NCBI GenBank assembly: GCA_000434915.1
Contig: FR882078.1
Location: 1-64,000 of the forward strand
Origin: Ruminococcus sp. CAG:563
Lineage (GTDB): Bacteria > Bacillota > Clostridia > Oscillospirales > Acutalibacteraceae
Length of the DNA: 64,000 nt
Direction: 5' to 3'
The notes under the pieces were generated by a model that saw only the letters and a program-made list of their open reading frames with translations, ran no database searches and was not told where the DNA came from. Position 1 is the first letter of the stretch. Each line of letters opens with the position of its first letter. Both the position numbers and the translations under genes were made by a program. Shown here in pieces: positions 52,101 through 60,632 of this stretch.

Positions 52101-52634
52101 GCACAGCAGCACGGCCACATGGAATCGGTCGGCTATGATATGTATCTGAAAATGCTTGATCAAGCCGTTCGTGAGGAAAAAGGCGAGATTTCGGCCATTC
52201 CCGAGAAGGAATGTCTTATCGATCTGCCGATTGACGCACATATTCCTGCCGATTATATCGAAGATGTTCCGCAGAAGCTGGCTATGTATCGTCGAATTGC
52301 CGATATCAAGAATCATGATGATGCCGAAGATGTTCTTGATGAGCTTATAGACCGCTTCGGTGAGCCGCCGCAGTGCGTGCAGGGTCTTATCACGGTTTCG
52401 CTTCTAAGAAACACAGCCTTGCAGCAGGGCGTTTATGAAATCGGACGAACCGGCAGCAACGTCAAGCTGTTTATCGAAACGCTCGATATGGAGAAAATAT
52501 CAAACCTTGCAAAGTATATGCGAGGCAGGATAACGGTTTCCGCCGCAGGCAAGCCTCACATAGCCGTTAAGGTTATGCCCGGCGAGGATCAGCTGGCGGT
52601 TATTAACAAGGCATTGGAAATTATGGCAAAATAG
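49170..52634 (+). CDS. mfd: Transcription-repair coupling factor Mfd
   Basis: A 1154-aa translocase that removes RNA polymerase stalled at DNA damage and recruits UvrA. Domains in order: a UvrB-like N-terminal region (FAVRGGIIDIFSPD, residues about 155-190), the RNAP-interacting domain (YIVHTAHGIGIFEG, about 495 on), helicase Walker A GDVGFGKTE, DEEQ box VDEEQRFG, TLSATPIPRTL, the TRG region, and a C-terminal UvrA-masking domain. I start at ATG 49170 with GGAG upstream; a TTG at 49149 is less likely. The length is normal. Confidence 0.95.
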   Translation: MSCFTKALKGLGEYRSLLYNVTNRRLPAGALGLSQIHKAHVISALCQDLSPHKAIVITPDESSANKLCKDLNAFGCDAAMYPAGDISLRPDDIKSRDYEHSRLSVLGHLVDGSVRAVVCSVEAALQLTIPPEELIAKRITLTVGETVEQDELIDRLINAGYTRSNQVDGSGQFAVRGGIIDIFSPDCANPYRVEFWGDSIDCLSTFDTESQRRIDSTNSVVITPANEICCNPVKLADLIEEQIAKTKGKGSVQAKQLLSADLEKLNGGIHLPNIDRYLPLIYPCAATVFDYIDEPLLFVSESFAVKEHANASLELFHEELKAFLEEGIVCKGLDRFMLEFSELLGIYEDLGAVYLDNIARGSFDTPVKGLVTFNARQFSPWNGSMSVLIDDIKPMYQKKGHSVFVIAGTDKSAQALASDLQGEGFSASYMPTPPDELIPNKVIVLPGGFSAGFEYPDAELTVITYGSRTALPVRKSNKKVNKAAVFNSLEDLHKGDYIVHTAHGIGIFEGITSLEADGNIKDYIKIKYDKGDILYVPVTQLDQVSRYIGSKSENGTVKLNKLGGKEWQKTRSRVRSAVKDIAQELIDLYTKRTQIKGFAFSPDIDMQNDFERRFEYEETDDQLRCIQEIKNDMEKPYPMDRLLCGDVGFGKTEVALRAAFKCVADGKQCAILVPTTILALQHYQTICKRFDGFPVEAQMISRFVPANQQKKIKQDLKRGYVDIIVGTHRLISKDIEFRDLGLIIVDEEQRFGVAQKEKLKEQYPNVDVLTLSATPIPRTLNMAMTGIRDMSILEEAPHDRHPVQTYVIEYNFDVIVQAIQSELRRGGQVYYLHNRTETIERMASKLRDFLPDANVAVAHGQMTEDRLSNIWRDLLEGDIDVLVCTTIIETGVDVPNVNTLIIEDADRLGLAQLHQIRGRVGRSSRRASAYFTFRRGKELTEVAAKRLTAIREYTEFGSGFHIAMRDLEIRGAGNILGAQQHGHMESVGYDMYLKMLDQAVREEKGEISAIPEKECLIDLPIDAHIPADYIEDVPQKLAMYRRIADIKNHDDAEDVLDELIDRFGEPPQCVQGLITVSLLRNTALQQGVYEIGRTGSNVKLFIETLDMEKISNLAKYMRGRITVSAAGKPHIAVKVMPGEDQLAVINKALEIMAK

Positions 52635-52698
52635 GGTCACCGTCTTTTGCACAGAAAACGCTTTCTGCATCAAAATTCGACGAACCATACGGATATGA

Positions 52699-52729
52699 AA
52701 AAAGCTTCCCTATAAAAGGGAGGCTTTTG
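52699..52729. terminator. Terminator ending the minus-strand B12 gene run
   Basis: Stem AAAAGCTTCCC / GGGAGGCTTTT (two G-U pairs) with TTTTTTCAT on the minus strand and TTTTGTT on the plus strand, so it serves both sides. Confidence 0.75.
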
Positions 52730-52734
52730 TTCAT

Positions 52735-53052
52735 TTATTCAAATGACAAGCCGTAAGGCCATTCGACAAGACTGCCGACGTCGTAAATGTTCGTATATCC
52801 GAGTTCGCACAGGGCTTCGGCAGCAAGCTTGGCACGTTCGCCTGTTTTGCAATAGACAATAACCGGCGTGTCCTTGCTTGGTATAAGCTCTGCGGCGGTA
52901 TCGGCATTGATTGTGTCAACGTCAAAATTGACCGCACCCTCGGCATGGCCGGTGAAAAATTCTTCATCCGTGCGCACATCTAACATTATGCAATGGCCTG
53001 CATCCAGCATCTTTTTCGCTTCATCAAATGTGATTTTTGTGTATGTAATCAT
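52735..53052 (-). CDS. Rhodanese-domain protein
   Basis: A 105-aa single-domain rhodanese. CIMLDVRTDEEFFTGH leads to the active-site loop VYCKTGER with Cys in CKTGERA. These proteins carry sulfur as a persulfide on the Cys or act as sulfurtransferase modules. I start at ATG 53052 with GAGG five bases before. It lies 52 bp after the DUF4430 lipoprotein and before a terminator, so it is probably the last gene of the cobalamin-riboswitch transcript. Confidence 0.85.
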   Translation of the reverse strand: MITYTKITFDEAKKMLDAGHCIMLDVRTDEEFFTGHAEGAVNFDVDTINADTAAELIPSKDTPVIVYCKTGERAKLAAEALCELGYTNIYDVGSLVEWPYGLSFE

Positions 53053-53104
53053 AACGACCTCGTTGGAAATTTTTATGTCATTATAATCTTTTTTCTGTTG
53101 CTCG

Positions 53105-53860
53105 TCAACCCATGAAGTTCGCACCGAGATCCTCGCCGAAACCGTTGCAGGTATAACGGAATTTTATATCATCGCCGTTTTTGACGGTGTATTTATTTAC
53201 GCCGTAGTTCGGGAAAACTCCGTTAACCGAATACATCCAGCCCGATTGCGTTCCGCAGTCTTTTTCGTAGAGCTGATGAATTCCACGGATATATTCGCTG
53301 TCATAGCCGGGGGTGTAAACGTATTCGAGTTGAATTCCCGATTTGCGGCAGTAGCTGCACTTTTCGGGGCAGGTGTTCTGCTTGCAAACGAGCTTCAGTA
53401 CGTCAAAAACAGTGCTGCCCTCGGCGACGGAAACGGTTGTTGCTTTGAGTATGTATCCGTCTTTCGGCAGAAACGCTTTCTTTTCGGGACGAAGACTACC
53501 GAGATTTTTAAGAATCGTTTTGCATTCTATTTCAATTTTGCAGGTTACGGTTTTGCCCTGCTTCTTTGTCGTGGTGACCTTGGAGGGCTTGGTCGTATTT
53601 GCCGTAGTAATTGTTCCGCCGGATATAATCGTTGTGGTTTTTGTCTTTACGGATTTGGTTGTTGAAATCGTTTTGCCTGCCGAAGCACTTTTCACGGACG
53701 TTGGATTCGTTTCCGAATTTGTTGTCGAGGTTGTTATATATTCATCGGTTATAATGTTTTGCTTGTCTGCTGTTGTGTTCTCAACTTTAGTCACGGTCAT
53801 GCCGCAGCCCGACAAAAGAATCAAAACGGAAATGAGCAAAAGAGAAATATATTTTTTCAT
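53105..53860 (-). CDS. DUF4430 (transcobalamin-like) lipoprotein
   Basis: A 251-aa lipoprotein with a lipobox (LLSGC, Cys 19). A long Ser/Thr-rich linker (about 27-100) precedes a DUF4430-type domain (about 105-248). The domain has EGSTVFDVLKLVC, GYDSEYIRGIHQLYEKDCGTQSGW and VNGVFPNYGVNKYTVKNGDDIKFRYTC, matching the C-terminal domain of transcobalamin and intrinsic factor. A Cys-rich loop (CKQNTCPEKCSYC) is unusual. It follows the ECF S component by 36 bp and is under the cobalamin riboswitch. It probably holds the corrinoid outside the membrane; that is inference. Confidence 0.83.
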   Translation of the reverse strand: MKKYISLLLISVLILLSGCGMTVTKVENTTADKQNIITDEYITTSTTNSETNPTSVKSASAGKTISTTKSVKTKTTTIISGGTITTANTTKPSKVTTTKKQGKTVTCKIEIECKTILKNLGSLRPEKKAFLPKDGYILKATTVSVAEGSTVFDVLKLVCKQNTCPEKCSYCRKSGIQLEYVYTPGYDSEYIRGIHQLYEKDCGTQSGWMYSVNGVFPNYGVNKYTVKNGDDIKFRYTCNGFGEDLGANFMG

Positions 53861-53896
53861 ATTAATTAATCAATCCTTTCGAGTGACCTTTGTTGT

Positions 53897-54592
53897 TCAA
53901 GCTCCGAACAGTCCGTATTTTTTTGCGATACGGTCAAATGTATCCTGAAGGTACGGCGTTGCGACGAAAAGTGCAACGAGTGTTGTCACGGCATGAATTG
54001 CATTGAAGCTCAGGCCGGAAATGTAAACGGGAAGCATCTTTTTAATTGTCGGCGCAGCCGAGAAAAACAAGGCCGAGCTTGAGTCAACAATAAAGCCGTA
54101 AACGGCAAAGCAAAGTATGCCGCCGATTATTGCAACTGCCCAACGGTTTCTGTCGTAGCTTTTTTTATAGAAAATCAGTCCGCAAAGGAACGCTACAAGC
54201 CCCATGCCGAACATCTGAAAAGGAGTGTACACACCTTGTCCGAAAAAGATGTTTGAAATAAGCATTGAGAGTGAGCCACACAAAAAACCGACATAAGGAC
54301 CAAATGAGATTGCTGCAAAAATTACGATTGCACAGGTGAGCTTGACCTGCGTAAACATGAACAGTGCCGCACGTCCGACAACCGCAAGAGCGACAACACA
54401 TGCGATAGCGACAAGTTCCCTCGTTTTCATCTTTTTCTTTTCGAGGCTCAGAAAAAGTGCGGCAAGTGCAAGTGCGATTATCAATGCACTTGCAACGTAA
54501 TACTGCTTTGAAATTATCAATTTTGAACAGCCGAAAATTATCGCCGGAATTCCGAGAATAAAAACCAAAAGCGTGATTATTTTTTTAGACAC
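53897..54592 (-). CDS. ECF transporter S component, probable corrinoid type
   Basis: A 231-aa membrane protein. Residues 1-55 form two extra transmembrane helices before a normal six-helix S-component core (about 57-231). The core has RELVAIACVVALAVVGRAALF as first helix and ISFGPYVGFLCGSLSMLISNIFFGQGVYTPFQMF. The S component gives substrate specificity. It starts at GTG inside the last 16 bases of the ATPase gene, with AAGGA upstream. The cobalamin riboswitch and DUF4430 neighbours point to a corrinoid substrate; sequence alone does not show it. Confidence 0.83.
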   Translation of the reverse strand: MSKKIITLLVFILGIPAIIFGCSKLIISKQYYVASALIIALALAALFLSLEKKKMKTRELVAIACVVALAVVGRAALFMFTQVKLTCAIVIFAAISFGPYVGFLCGSLSMLISNIFFGQGVYTPFQMFGMGLVAFLCGLIFYKKSYDRNRWAVAIIGGILCFAVYGFIVDSSSALFFSAAPTIKKMLPVYISGLSFNAIHAVTTLVALFVATPYLQDTFDRIAKKYGLFGA

Positions 54593-56163
54593 TTTATCAC
54601 GTCCTTGTTTGTTATTGCACCGTCAATAAAACCTTTTGAAATTTTATTTGCCGCTGTTGTGTAGAAACGGTTTCCGTCAAAAAATTCATCGGTCGTGTTA
54701 ACTGCGGAAATATTTTTGTCGAAAAGCATTGCGCAAAGCTCAGCGTTTTCTGCACAAAAATCTATATCGTGCGAAATAATAATTACCGTTTTGTCTTTTG
54801 CTTTTAGCTCGGACAAAATTTCTGAAAATATCTTTTTGAATTCAGCGTCCATACCCTTGGTCGGCTCGTCAAAAAAGTAAATGTCACGCTCACAGAGCAG
54901 AAGCTTTGCAACGGCAACACGCTGCTGTTCTCCGCCGCTGAGGTCGAATGGGTGAGAGTCAAACAGATTTTTTATCTGTGTTAAATTTGCAACCTTTTCG
55001 ATTTTCTCATTGTCTTGCGACATCTCGCTGAGCTCTTCTCTGACTGTCCTTGAAGCGAAGAGAGTCTGAACCTCCTGCGGCATTGCGGCAACCGTGCCGT
55101 TGATTTTTATTTTTCCGTTGTACGGCTTTTCACTTCCTACGATTACTTTGAAAAGGGTTGATTTGCCTGCACCGTTTCCGCCGAGCAAAGCAAACACAGA
55201 ACCCTGCGGAATTTTTAAACTTAAACAGTTTAAAACATCGTCGGTATTTTTTTCGTATTTGAATGAAATATTTTTTAATTCTATAGCATTTTTTTCGCTG
55301 AAATATATATTCTTTCTTTCAATTTTTTTACAAATTATTTTTTGATTTTTGAGCCAATTTCTTCCGTCACGGACACAGACCGGAGCTTCACCTTTTCCGT
55401 TTGCTTCTGCGAAAATTTTCACAGTTGACGGTAAACTTAATTTAACAAGCTCGGGTAATTCGTTTGCAATTTCACCGATTCTTTTAGGTTTATCGTCTGC
55501 AATAATTTTTCCGCAGTCCATAACAACAATTCTGTCGGCGAAAGAAAAAATATCCTCAAGTCTATGCTCGGTTATGATTACCGTGACACCGAGATCCTTA
55601 TGGATTTTATTGACGGTTTCAAGGAAACGGTCGGCCGCAATCGGGTCAAGCCTTGATGTCGGCTCGTCAAGAATCAGGATGTCAGGATGCATTGCCATGA
55701 CGGCGGCAAGATTAAGAATTTGTTTCTGACCGCCGGAAAGCTCGGTCGTTTTTTTGTCAAACCAATCGTCGATACCGAAGTAGGAAGCCATTTCGGAAAC
55801 TCTGAGACGTATTTCCGCAGTTTTCATGCCGAGATTTTCAAGCCCAAACGCCAGCTCATGCCACACCTTGTCAGTGACAATTTGACTCTCGGGATTCTGC
55901 ATGACAAAGCCGATTTTTTCGGACTGCGTTCTGAGGTCCGTTTTGTCGAGCTCCGTGCCGTTTAAATATATTTTGCCTTCACGCTCGCCTTTCGGAACAA
56001 TCGCAGGCTTGAGCTGACGAAGCAATGTCGTTTTGCCGCAGCCGCTTTTTCCGCAGAGAACCACAAACTCTCCCTCATTGATTTCCAAATTAATTTTTTC
56101 GAGACAGTTTTCCCTGCCGAGAGAATATCTGAAGCTTAAATTTTTGATTGTAATCTGTGCCAT
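54577..56163 (-). CDS. ecfA: ECF transporter ATPase, fused EcfA1-EcfA2
   Basis: A 528-aa protein with two ABC ATPase domains in one chain, powering the ECF transporter. First domain: Walker A GKSGCGKTT, signature LSGGQKQ, Walker B ILILDEPTSRLD, H-loop ITEHR. Second: GGNGAGKST, LSGGEQQR, IYFFDEPTKGMD and ISHD. In most bacteria EcfA and EcfA' are separate, but fused forms are known in some clostridia. It overlaps ecfT by 28 bp and the S-component gene by 16 bp, indicating tight coupling. AAGGAGG lies upstream of the ATG. Confidence 0.9.
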   Translation of the reverse strand: MAQITIKNLSFRYSLGRENCLEKINLEINEGEFVVLCGKSGCGKTTLLRQLKPAIVPKGEREGKIYLNGTELDKTDLRTQSEKIGFVMQNPESQIVTDKVWHELAFGLENLGMKTAEIRLRVSEMASYFGIDDWFDKKTTELSGGQKQILNLAAVMAMHPDILILDEPTSRLDPIAADRFLETVNKIHKDLGVTVIITEHRLEDIFSFADRIVVMDCGKIIADDKPKRIGEIANELPELVKLSLPSTVKIFAEANGKGEAPVCVRDGRNWLKNQKIICKKIERKNIYFSEKNAIELKNISFKYEKNTDDVLNCLSLKIPQGSVFALLGGNGAGKSTLFKVIVGSEKPYNGKIKINGTVAAMPQEVQTLFASRTVREELSEMSQDNEKIEKVANLTQIKNLFDSHPFDLSGGEQQRVAVAKLLLCERDIYFFDEPTKGMDAEFKKIFSEILSELKAKDKTVIIISHDIDFCAENAELCAMLFDKNISAVNTTDEFFDGNRFYTTAANKISKGFIDGAITNKDVIKCLKK

Positions 56164-57080
56164 TTGATATCCTCCTTTAAGTCAATTATGAGCGGTAAAA
56201 AGCAAAGCAAAGTGAAAGCAATCAGTGAAATTATTGAAAGTATAGTGAAAGGATTAATTGTTAAATTAAGTTCATTTATAATGTAGGTCGTGCCGCTTTC
56301 GGACGGCGGATTTATTATCACATAAGGATTGTAAATGCAATAAGCCGAATCGCCGACAAGACCCGATATAATTAAGGCATCGAACAGCGTGAGCGAAATG
56401 ATTGCAAGCGTATCGCCCGTATGCCATTGAAATCTTGAGTAATAGGTTCTGCCTTTGAGACCGTAGCCTCTCGCTTTCATGGAGTCGGCAGTTTCGATTG
56501 CATTCTCGAAGCTCCATGAAACAAGTATTCCTATATTTTTAAAAGTGTTTTTCATCTTGACAATGAAGTTATTCGATTCATTTTGTCCCATATATTTTCT
56601 TGCCTGTGAGATTTCTTTATAACGTCGGCGATAGAGCGGAACAAATCGGAGAATCATTGAAACAACAAGTGCGCCTTTTGGCAAAATTCTTCCGAAAATG
56701 TGCATAAATTTATCTTCTGTTACAACCTCGTTGTAGCAGAAAAACCATTGAATTACCGAAACAACTGTGATTCCGGAAACAAAGCCCATTACAAGAGCTT
56801 CAAATGTAAAGTTATTGCCCGAGGGTAGGACAAAAAGCGTTGTAACACCGTAGTGATTAAAAAGAGAATTGATTAAAATAACAAAAAGAAGCATCGGGAG
56901 AAGAAAACGAAAGACTGTTTTCCTTCCGACCTTTCCCGAAAGCTTCAAATAGTATGCCATTGAGGAAATAAAGGATATAACGAGATAAACGGGATGCCTG
57001 AGAAGCATGCCGAAAGCAATAACGCTTATGAAAAATAATACATTAACAAGAGGATGATATCCTTTAAATCCTGAATTCAT
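56136..57080 (-). CDS. ecfT: ECF transporter transmembrane protein EcfT
   Basis: A 314-aa scaffold protein linking the S component to the ATPases. About five to seven helices are visible. The two coupling-helix Ala-Arg motifs are SQARKYMG (about residue 178) and MKARGYGLKGRT (about 222). The extra C-terminal helices (about 235-305) make it longer than minimal EcfT proteins. It starts three bases after the propeller gene stop. Confidence 0.88.
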   Translation of the reverse strand: MNSGFKGYHPLVNVLFFISVIAFGMLLRHPVYLVISFISSMAYYLKLSGKVGRKTVFRFLLPMLLFVILINSLFNHYGVTTLFVLPSGNNFTFEALVMGFVSGITVVSVIQWFFCYNEVVTEDKFMHIFGRILPKGALVVSMILRFVPLYRRRYKEISQARKYMGQNESNNFIVKMKNTFKNIGILVSWSFENAIETADSMKARGYGLKGRTYYSRFQWHTGDTLAIISLTLFDALIISGLVGDSAYCIYNPYVIINPPSESGTTYIINELNLTINPFTILSIISLIAFTLLCFLPLIIDLKEDIKWHRLQSKI

Positions 57081-57083
57081 AAT

Positions 57084-58421
57084 TTAACCGAACAGCTTTT
57101 TAAAAAAGCTTGCAATAGCATTAATTATTTTTTTGAAAAACGAAACCTTTTCTGTTTTGTTGCGAAGGGCAAAAATATAGCCCGAATCGTTCTTGTAGAA
57201 AATCGTTCCGTTTTTGTCTGCGATAATTGAGCTGATACAATAGTTGCTCTTATCGCCCGATGGTGTGTAAAGCTCCTGCATGTCCGCTTTGGTCTGACCT
57301 GCCGAATCCTTGAACATTGTCACTCCGCCGGGGGCACAGTTGTAAGTAATATAAATATTAACCTTACCTGTGTCCTTGAGATAAGCGTCGCTTAAAAGAA
57401 ATTTTCCCTGCGGATAACCCTTTGTCTGTGCCGAATAAATAACGGTCAGCTTGGTTGCGTCAATGACCTTGAAATATCCGGGACCGAAGCCGCTGCCTTG
57501 AACGCCGAGATAAAGCCTGCCGTTATAGACAAGCGGCGTTGATGTCGAAGCTCCGCCGAGCGAAAGACGCTTAACCGAGGAATCGTTGAAAGTTCCGTTG
57601 GCATTAAGCTTTACGCTGTAAAGATAGCCGGCTTTGGTCGTGAAATAAAGAGTTCCGTTTTGATATGTTATTGTTGAACGCTGGTCGCCGACTATCGGAA
57701 GAGTGTCAATAAGCTTTCCTGTATTCTTGTTGAGCGAAACGGCTTTTGATTTTTTGTTGGCGTAAATCGTTCCGTCATCGCAGCCGAAAACAACGTTGTT
57801 GCCTGCTATGGCGCAGCCCGCCCAGTAGAATCCGCCGAGACTTGTGTAAGTCCACGTTGCCTTTTTAGCCTCGTGCGTTTCTTTTTTGTTCTCGTCAGTG
57901 ACTTTTATGCAAACATAATTTGCTTTTCTGTCCTCGTCATTCCAAAAGCCTGTGTAAATAAAGCCGTCGCTGTAGGTTATCGGAGTCAGTGACTGACCGC
58001 CGAGTGGATCGGTGTAGACCCACATTGATTTCATCGTTTTGTAGTCAAAGGCCTGAACCTTTGCGTTGTCGAGCGGACAATAGATAACACCGTCAACGTA
58101 AATAGGCGGCGTATAGCTGTAGCTCGGCATATCGACCATATCGGCCGATTTGATAGTCTTGCCGGTCTTGGCATTGAGCTTCAGAAGCTTTTTGTTGCTC
58201 ATGACTATAAGCGTGTTGCCGACAACAACCTGAGCACTCGGTGCATCTTTATATGACGAGCCGAGCTTGACAGACCATGCAAGCTCCGTGTCCGCAGGGG
58301 ACATGGGCGTTTTGGATGAAACTATCTGTGAATCGGAAACAAATGTTGCCGCAAATACCTGAACGGGAGAGATGAAAAGCAGCAAACAAAGAACGGTGCA
58401 AAGAAATTTTCTAAGCTTCAT
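57084..58421 (-). CDS. Secreted PQQ-type beta-propeller protein
   Basis: A 445-aa exported protein with a signal peptide over about 1-25. Several beta-propeller blades of the PQQ/quinoprotein kind follow: KLLKLNAKTGKTI, VIYCPLDNAKVQAFDYKTM, KAVSLNKNTGKLI, YLYSVKLNANG and FKVIDATKLT. The C-terminus is an amphipathic helix (FFKKIINAIASFFKKLFG) that could lie on the membrane. It sits between the DUF4430 protein and ecfT under the cobalamin riboswitch. A binding or docking role is inference. Confidence 0.8.
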   Translation of the reverse strand: MKLRKFLCTVLCLLLFISPVQVFAATFVSDSQIVSSKTPMSPADTELAWSVKLGSSYKDAPSAQVVVGNTLIVMSNKKLLKLNAKTGKTIKSADMVDMPSYSYTPPIYVDGVIYCPLDNAKVQAFDYKTMKSMWVYTDPLGGQSLTPITYSDGFIYTGFWNDEDRKANYVCIKVTDENKKETHEAKKATWTYTSLGGFYWAGCAIAGNNVVFGCDDGTIYANKKSKAVSLNKNTGKLIDTLPIVGDQRSTITYQNGTLYFTTKAGYLYSVKLNANGTFNDSSVKRLSLGGASTSTPLVYNGRLYLGVQGSGFGPGYFKVIDATKLTVIYSAQTKGYPQGKFLLSDAYLKDTGKVNIYITYNCAPGGVTMFKDSAGQTKADMQELYTPSGDKSNYCISSIIADKNGTIFYKNDSGYIFALRNKTEKVSFFKKIINAIASFFKKLFG

Positions 58422-58424
58422 TTA

Positions 58425-60632
58425 TCAGCACATCCCATCAAAAAATTTTTTTATGATTTCTGCAAAGAATTTATAGACAGCTTTGAACATACGAACGATG
58501 AAATTATCCTTTTTCGCTGTTACCGTTACCTTTGAATAAGCAACAACTGTCGGAGATTCTTCACTGTCGGATTTTCTGACAGCAACGAGAGTGTATTCGC
58601 CCTCTTCGGTGAACTTGATTTTTGCATTGCCCTTCTTGTTGGTTGTTGCGAGTTTTTTAAGTTCGCCGTCCTCATAGAGATAAATGTCAACATCCTTGAG
58701 GTTGGTCATATAGTTTGCTCTGATTGTGTCAATATCGCTGAGACCGTGTTCCATGAGCGAGTAGCCCTTGATGTTTACCTTGAGCTTGCTTCCTGCCGAA
58801 ACAGTGTAGCTGTCAGAGTTAAACTCGGCATACATATCACTGTAGTATCTTGTATCCTGATAGAAATAATATGAAATGCTGTCGCCGTCAACGATTGTTG
58901 CCGTGTCGCAAGCATATCCTGTCGGCGTGCCGTAAGAGGGATTGACGATACCGTCGTTAGGCATTGTGCCGTTAACGAGGAAGCCACATACAGACGTGCT
59001 TCTGCCGAATGATTTCATGATAAAGCTGCTGTTCATAACGAGATAGTTTTCAGCGGTGCTTCTTGTGAAATCGTCACCGTAATATGCCTTATGAGCGGCT
59101 ACTATTGCGTCCATAACCGTTGTGCCTTCAACCTTGTTGCCGTTGTGGTCAACCGATGCAACCTGATAGCCGTAAGCCTTTGCAATGCCTGCCTCGACCT
59201 CAAGTGTTTCGGGAGTAATAATGATTGTGCCGTCGGATACGCTGAATGTTATGCTGACTGTCTGCGTGTCCTCCTTAGGAAGGACCGTTACAACACATTC
59301 TGCGGTCTGGCCCTTAGGAGAGGTTGCGGTTATCGTTGCAGTTCCTTCATTGATCGTAATAATCTTGCCGTCCTTGTCAACGTATGCAACATCTTCGTTT
59401 GATGAAGTCCATGTTACACCCTTGAAGTTTGCTTTAAGCTGAGCCGACTCGTATTTCTGAATTTCAAGCGTTGAGTCGGAGAGCTTAAGCTCGCTTTCGG
59501 GGAGAGCGGAGCTGACGTCAAGCATAAATATCTGAGCTTCGCCGTCACCTGTTTGAACAATTATGCGGACAAGACCCTTTGTAGGAGCTTCGGCAAATAA
59601 TTTTGTGTCCGTTCTCTCATTGTTGATGTAAATATTTGAATTTTTCGCATTTACCTTAACTGCAACGCCCTTACCGAGGTTATCAAGTTTTGCAAAGCTG
59701 TTGGAATCAAATTTAACCTTTTGACCGTTTACTGTGATTTCAACATCAGCCTTGTCGCTTGTAAAGTTTTCTTCGCAAGCGAGGTTAACGCCGTTGATTT
59801 CTGTTGACTTTTCGCCGAAAGCGCCGCCGTCAATGAAGGTTGCGGTCTGTACCTTAACGTACTTGACCCAATCGAGATGAACGGGCATACCGTCCGAATC
59901 AACTGCCCATGAGATATCAAACTGACCGTCCTTGGCATTCTGCTGCGGATTTTCAACGTATGGATTAACGGGAATGTCACTCATCTTCCAGCTTAAAGCG
60001 TCAACATAGCCGAACGAAGTCAAAATACCGTTTTTAGTTGACGGAGTGAGATTTTTTCTGAGAAGAATACCTGAAAGTGTAAGGCTGTTCTCATCAAAAT
60101 CAACCGTCGGATAGTTTGCCTTGAGCGGGTAAGTCGATCTTGAGCAAGCATTGCCGCTCTCGCCGAGGCTGTCAACATATGTTGAGGTGTTTGTTTCTGT
60201 TTTCTGATATGTAACGCTGTAGTTCCAGTTTGTCTCGTTCTCATAGTGCTCACTGCCTGCGAGTGCATACCATGTTGCACCGTCCTGAGAAACCCAGACC
60301 TGGCCCGGCTCCTGAGTTGTGGCTGCGGAATTGAATGCGTTGCCGGAAATCATAAAGTCGATTCCGTAGCGATGCTTGTCGCTGTTTTCTATATTTTTAT
60401 TGAATTCATAGATAACATAGCCGCCGAAGTTGCCGAGCGAGGCTGTGTAGGCCTTACCCGAAAGTGTGTTTTCAATATTTGCTCCGTAGTACGGATTGTT
60501 TGTGTACTGGCTGGGTGCTACAAGGTATTCCTTGACCTTTGCGTCAACCGCACCTTCGGCAAATGCTGTTACCGAAATGCATGAAAGTGCCATGATAATT
60601 GCAATCAAAATTGAAATTGTCTTTTTAAGCAT
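58425..60632 (-). CDS. Large secreted DUF4430/Big2 protein
   Basis: A 735-aa exported protein with a signal peptide over about 1-25. The N-terminal half (about 40-370) includes YGIDFMISGNAFNSAA and VWVSQDGATWYALAGSEHY. A Big2 Ig-like domain (about 390-455) follows with ANFKGVTWTSSNEDVAYV. A DUF4430-like domain (about 465-600) has TTVMDAIVAAHKAYYG, CGFLVNGTMPNDGIVNPSYGTP and DGDSISYYFYQD. Another Ig-like domain (about 610-700) precedes an amphipathic C-terminal helix (FKAVYKFFAEIIKKFF). It is likely the main extracellular corrinoid-capture protein of the operon. Its start overlaps the preceding stop by 8 bp. Confidence 0.82.
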   Translation of the reverse strand: MLKKTISILIAIIMALSCISVTAFAEGAVDAKVKEYLVAPSQYTNNPYYGANIENTLSGKAYTASLGNFGGYVIYEFNKNIENSDKHRYGIDFMISGNAFNSAATTQEPGQVWVSQDGATWYALAGSEHYENETNWNYSVTYQKTETNTSTYVDSLGESGNACSRSTYPLKANYPTVDFDENSLTLSGILLRKNLTPSTKNGILTSFGYVDALSWKMSDIPVNPYVENPQQNAKDGQFDISWAVDSDGMPVHLDWVKYVKVQTATFIDGGAFGEKSTEINGVNLACEENFTSDKADVEITVNGQKVKFDSNSFAKLDNLGKGVAVKVNAKNSNIYINNERTDTKLFAEAPTKGLVRIIVQTGDGEAQIFMLDVSSALPESELKLSDSTLEIQKYESAQLKANFKGVTWTSSNEDVAYVDKDGKIITINEGTATITATSPKGQTAECVVTVLPKEDTQTVSITFSVSDGTIIITPETLEVEAGIAKAYGYQVASVDHNGNKVEGTTVMDAIVAAHKAYYGDDFTRSTAENYLVMNSSFIMKSFGRSTSVCGFLVNGTMPNDGIVNPSYGTPTGYACDTATIVDGDSISYYFYQDTRYYSDMYAEFNSDSYTVSAGSKLKVNIKGYSLMEHGLSDIDTIRANYMTNLKDVDIYLYEDGELKKLATTNKKGNAKIKFTEEGEYTLVAVRKSDSEESPTVVAYSKVTVTAKKDNFIVRMFKAVYKFFAEIIKKFFDGMC

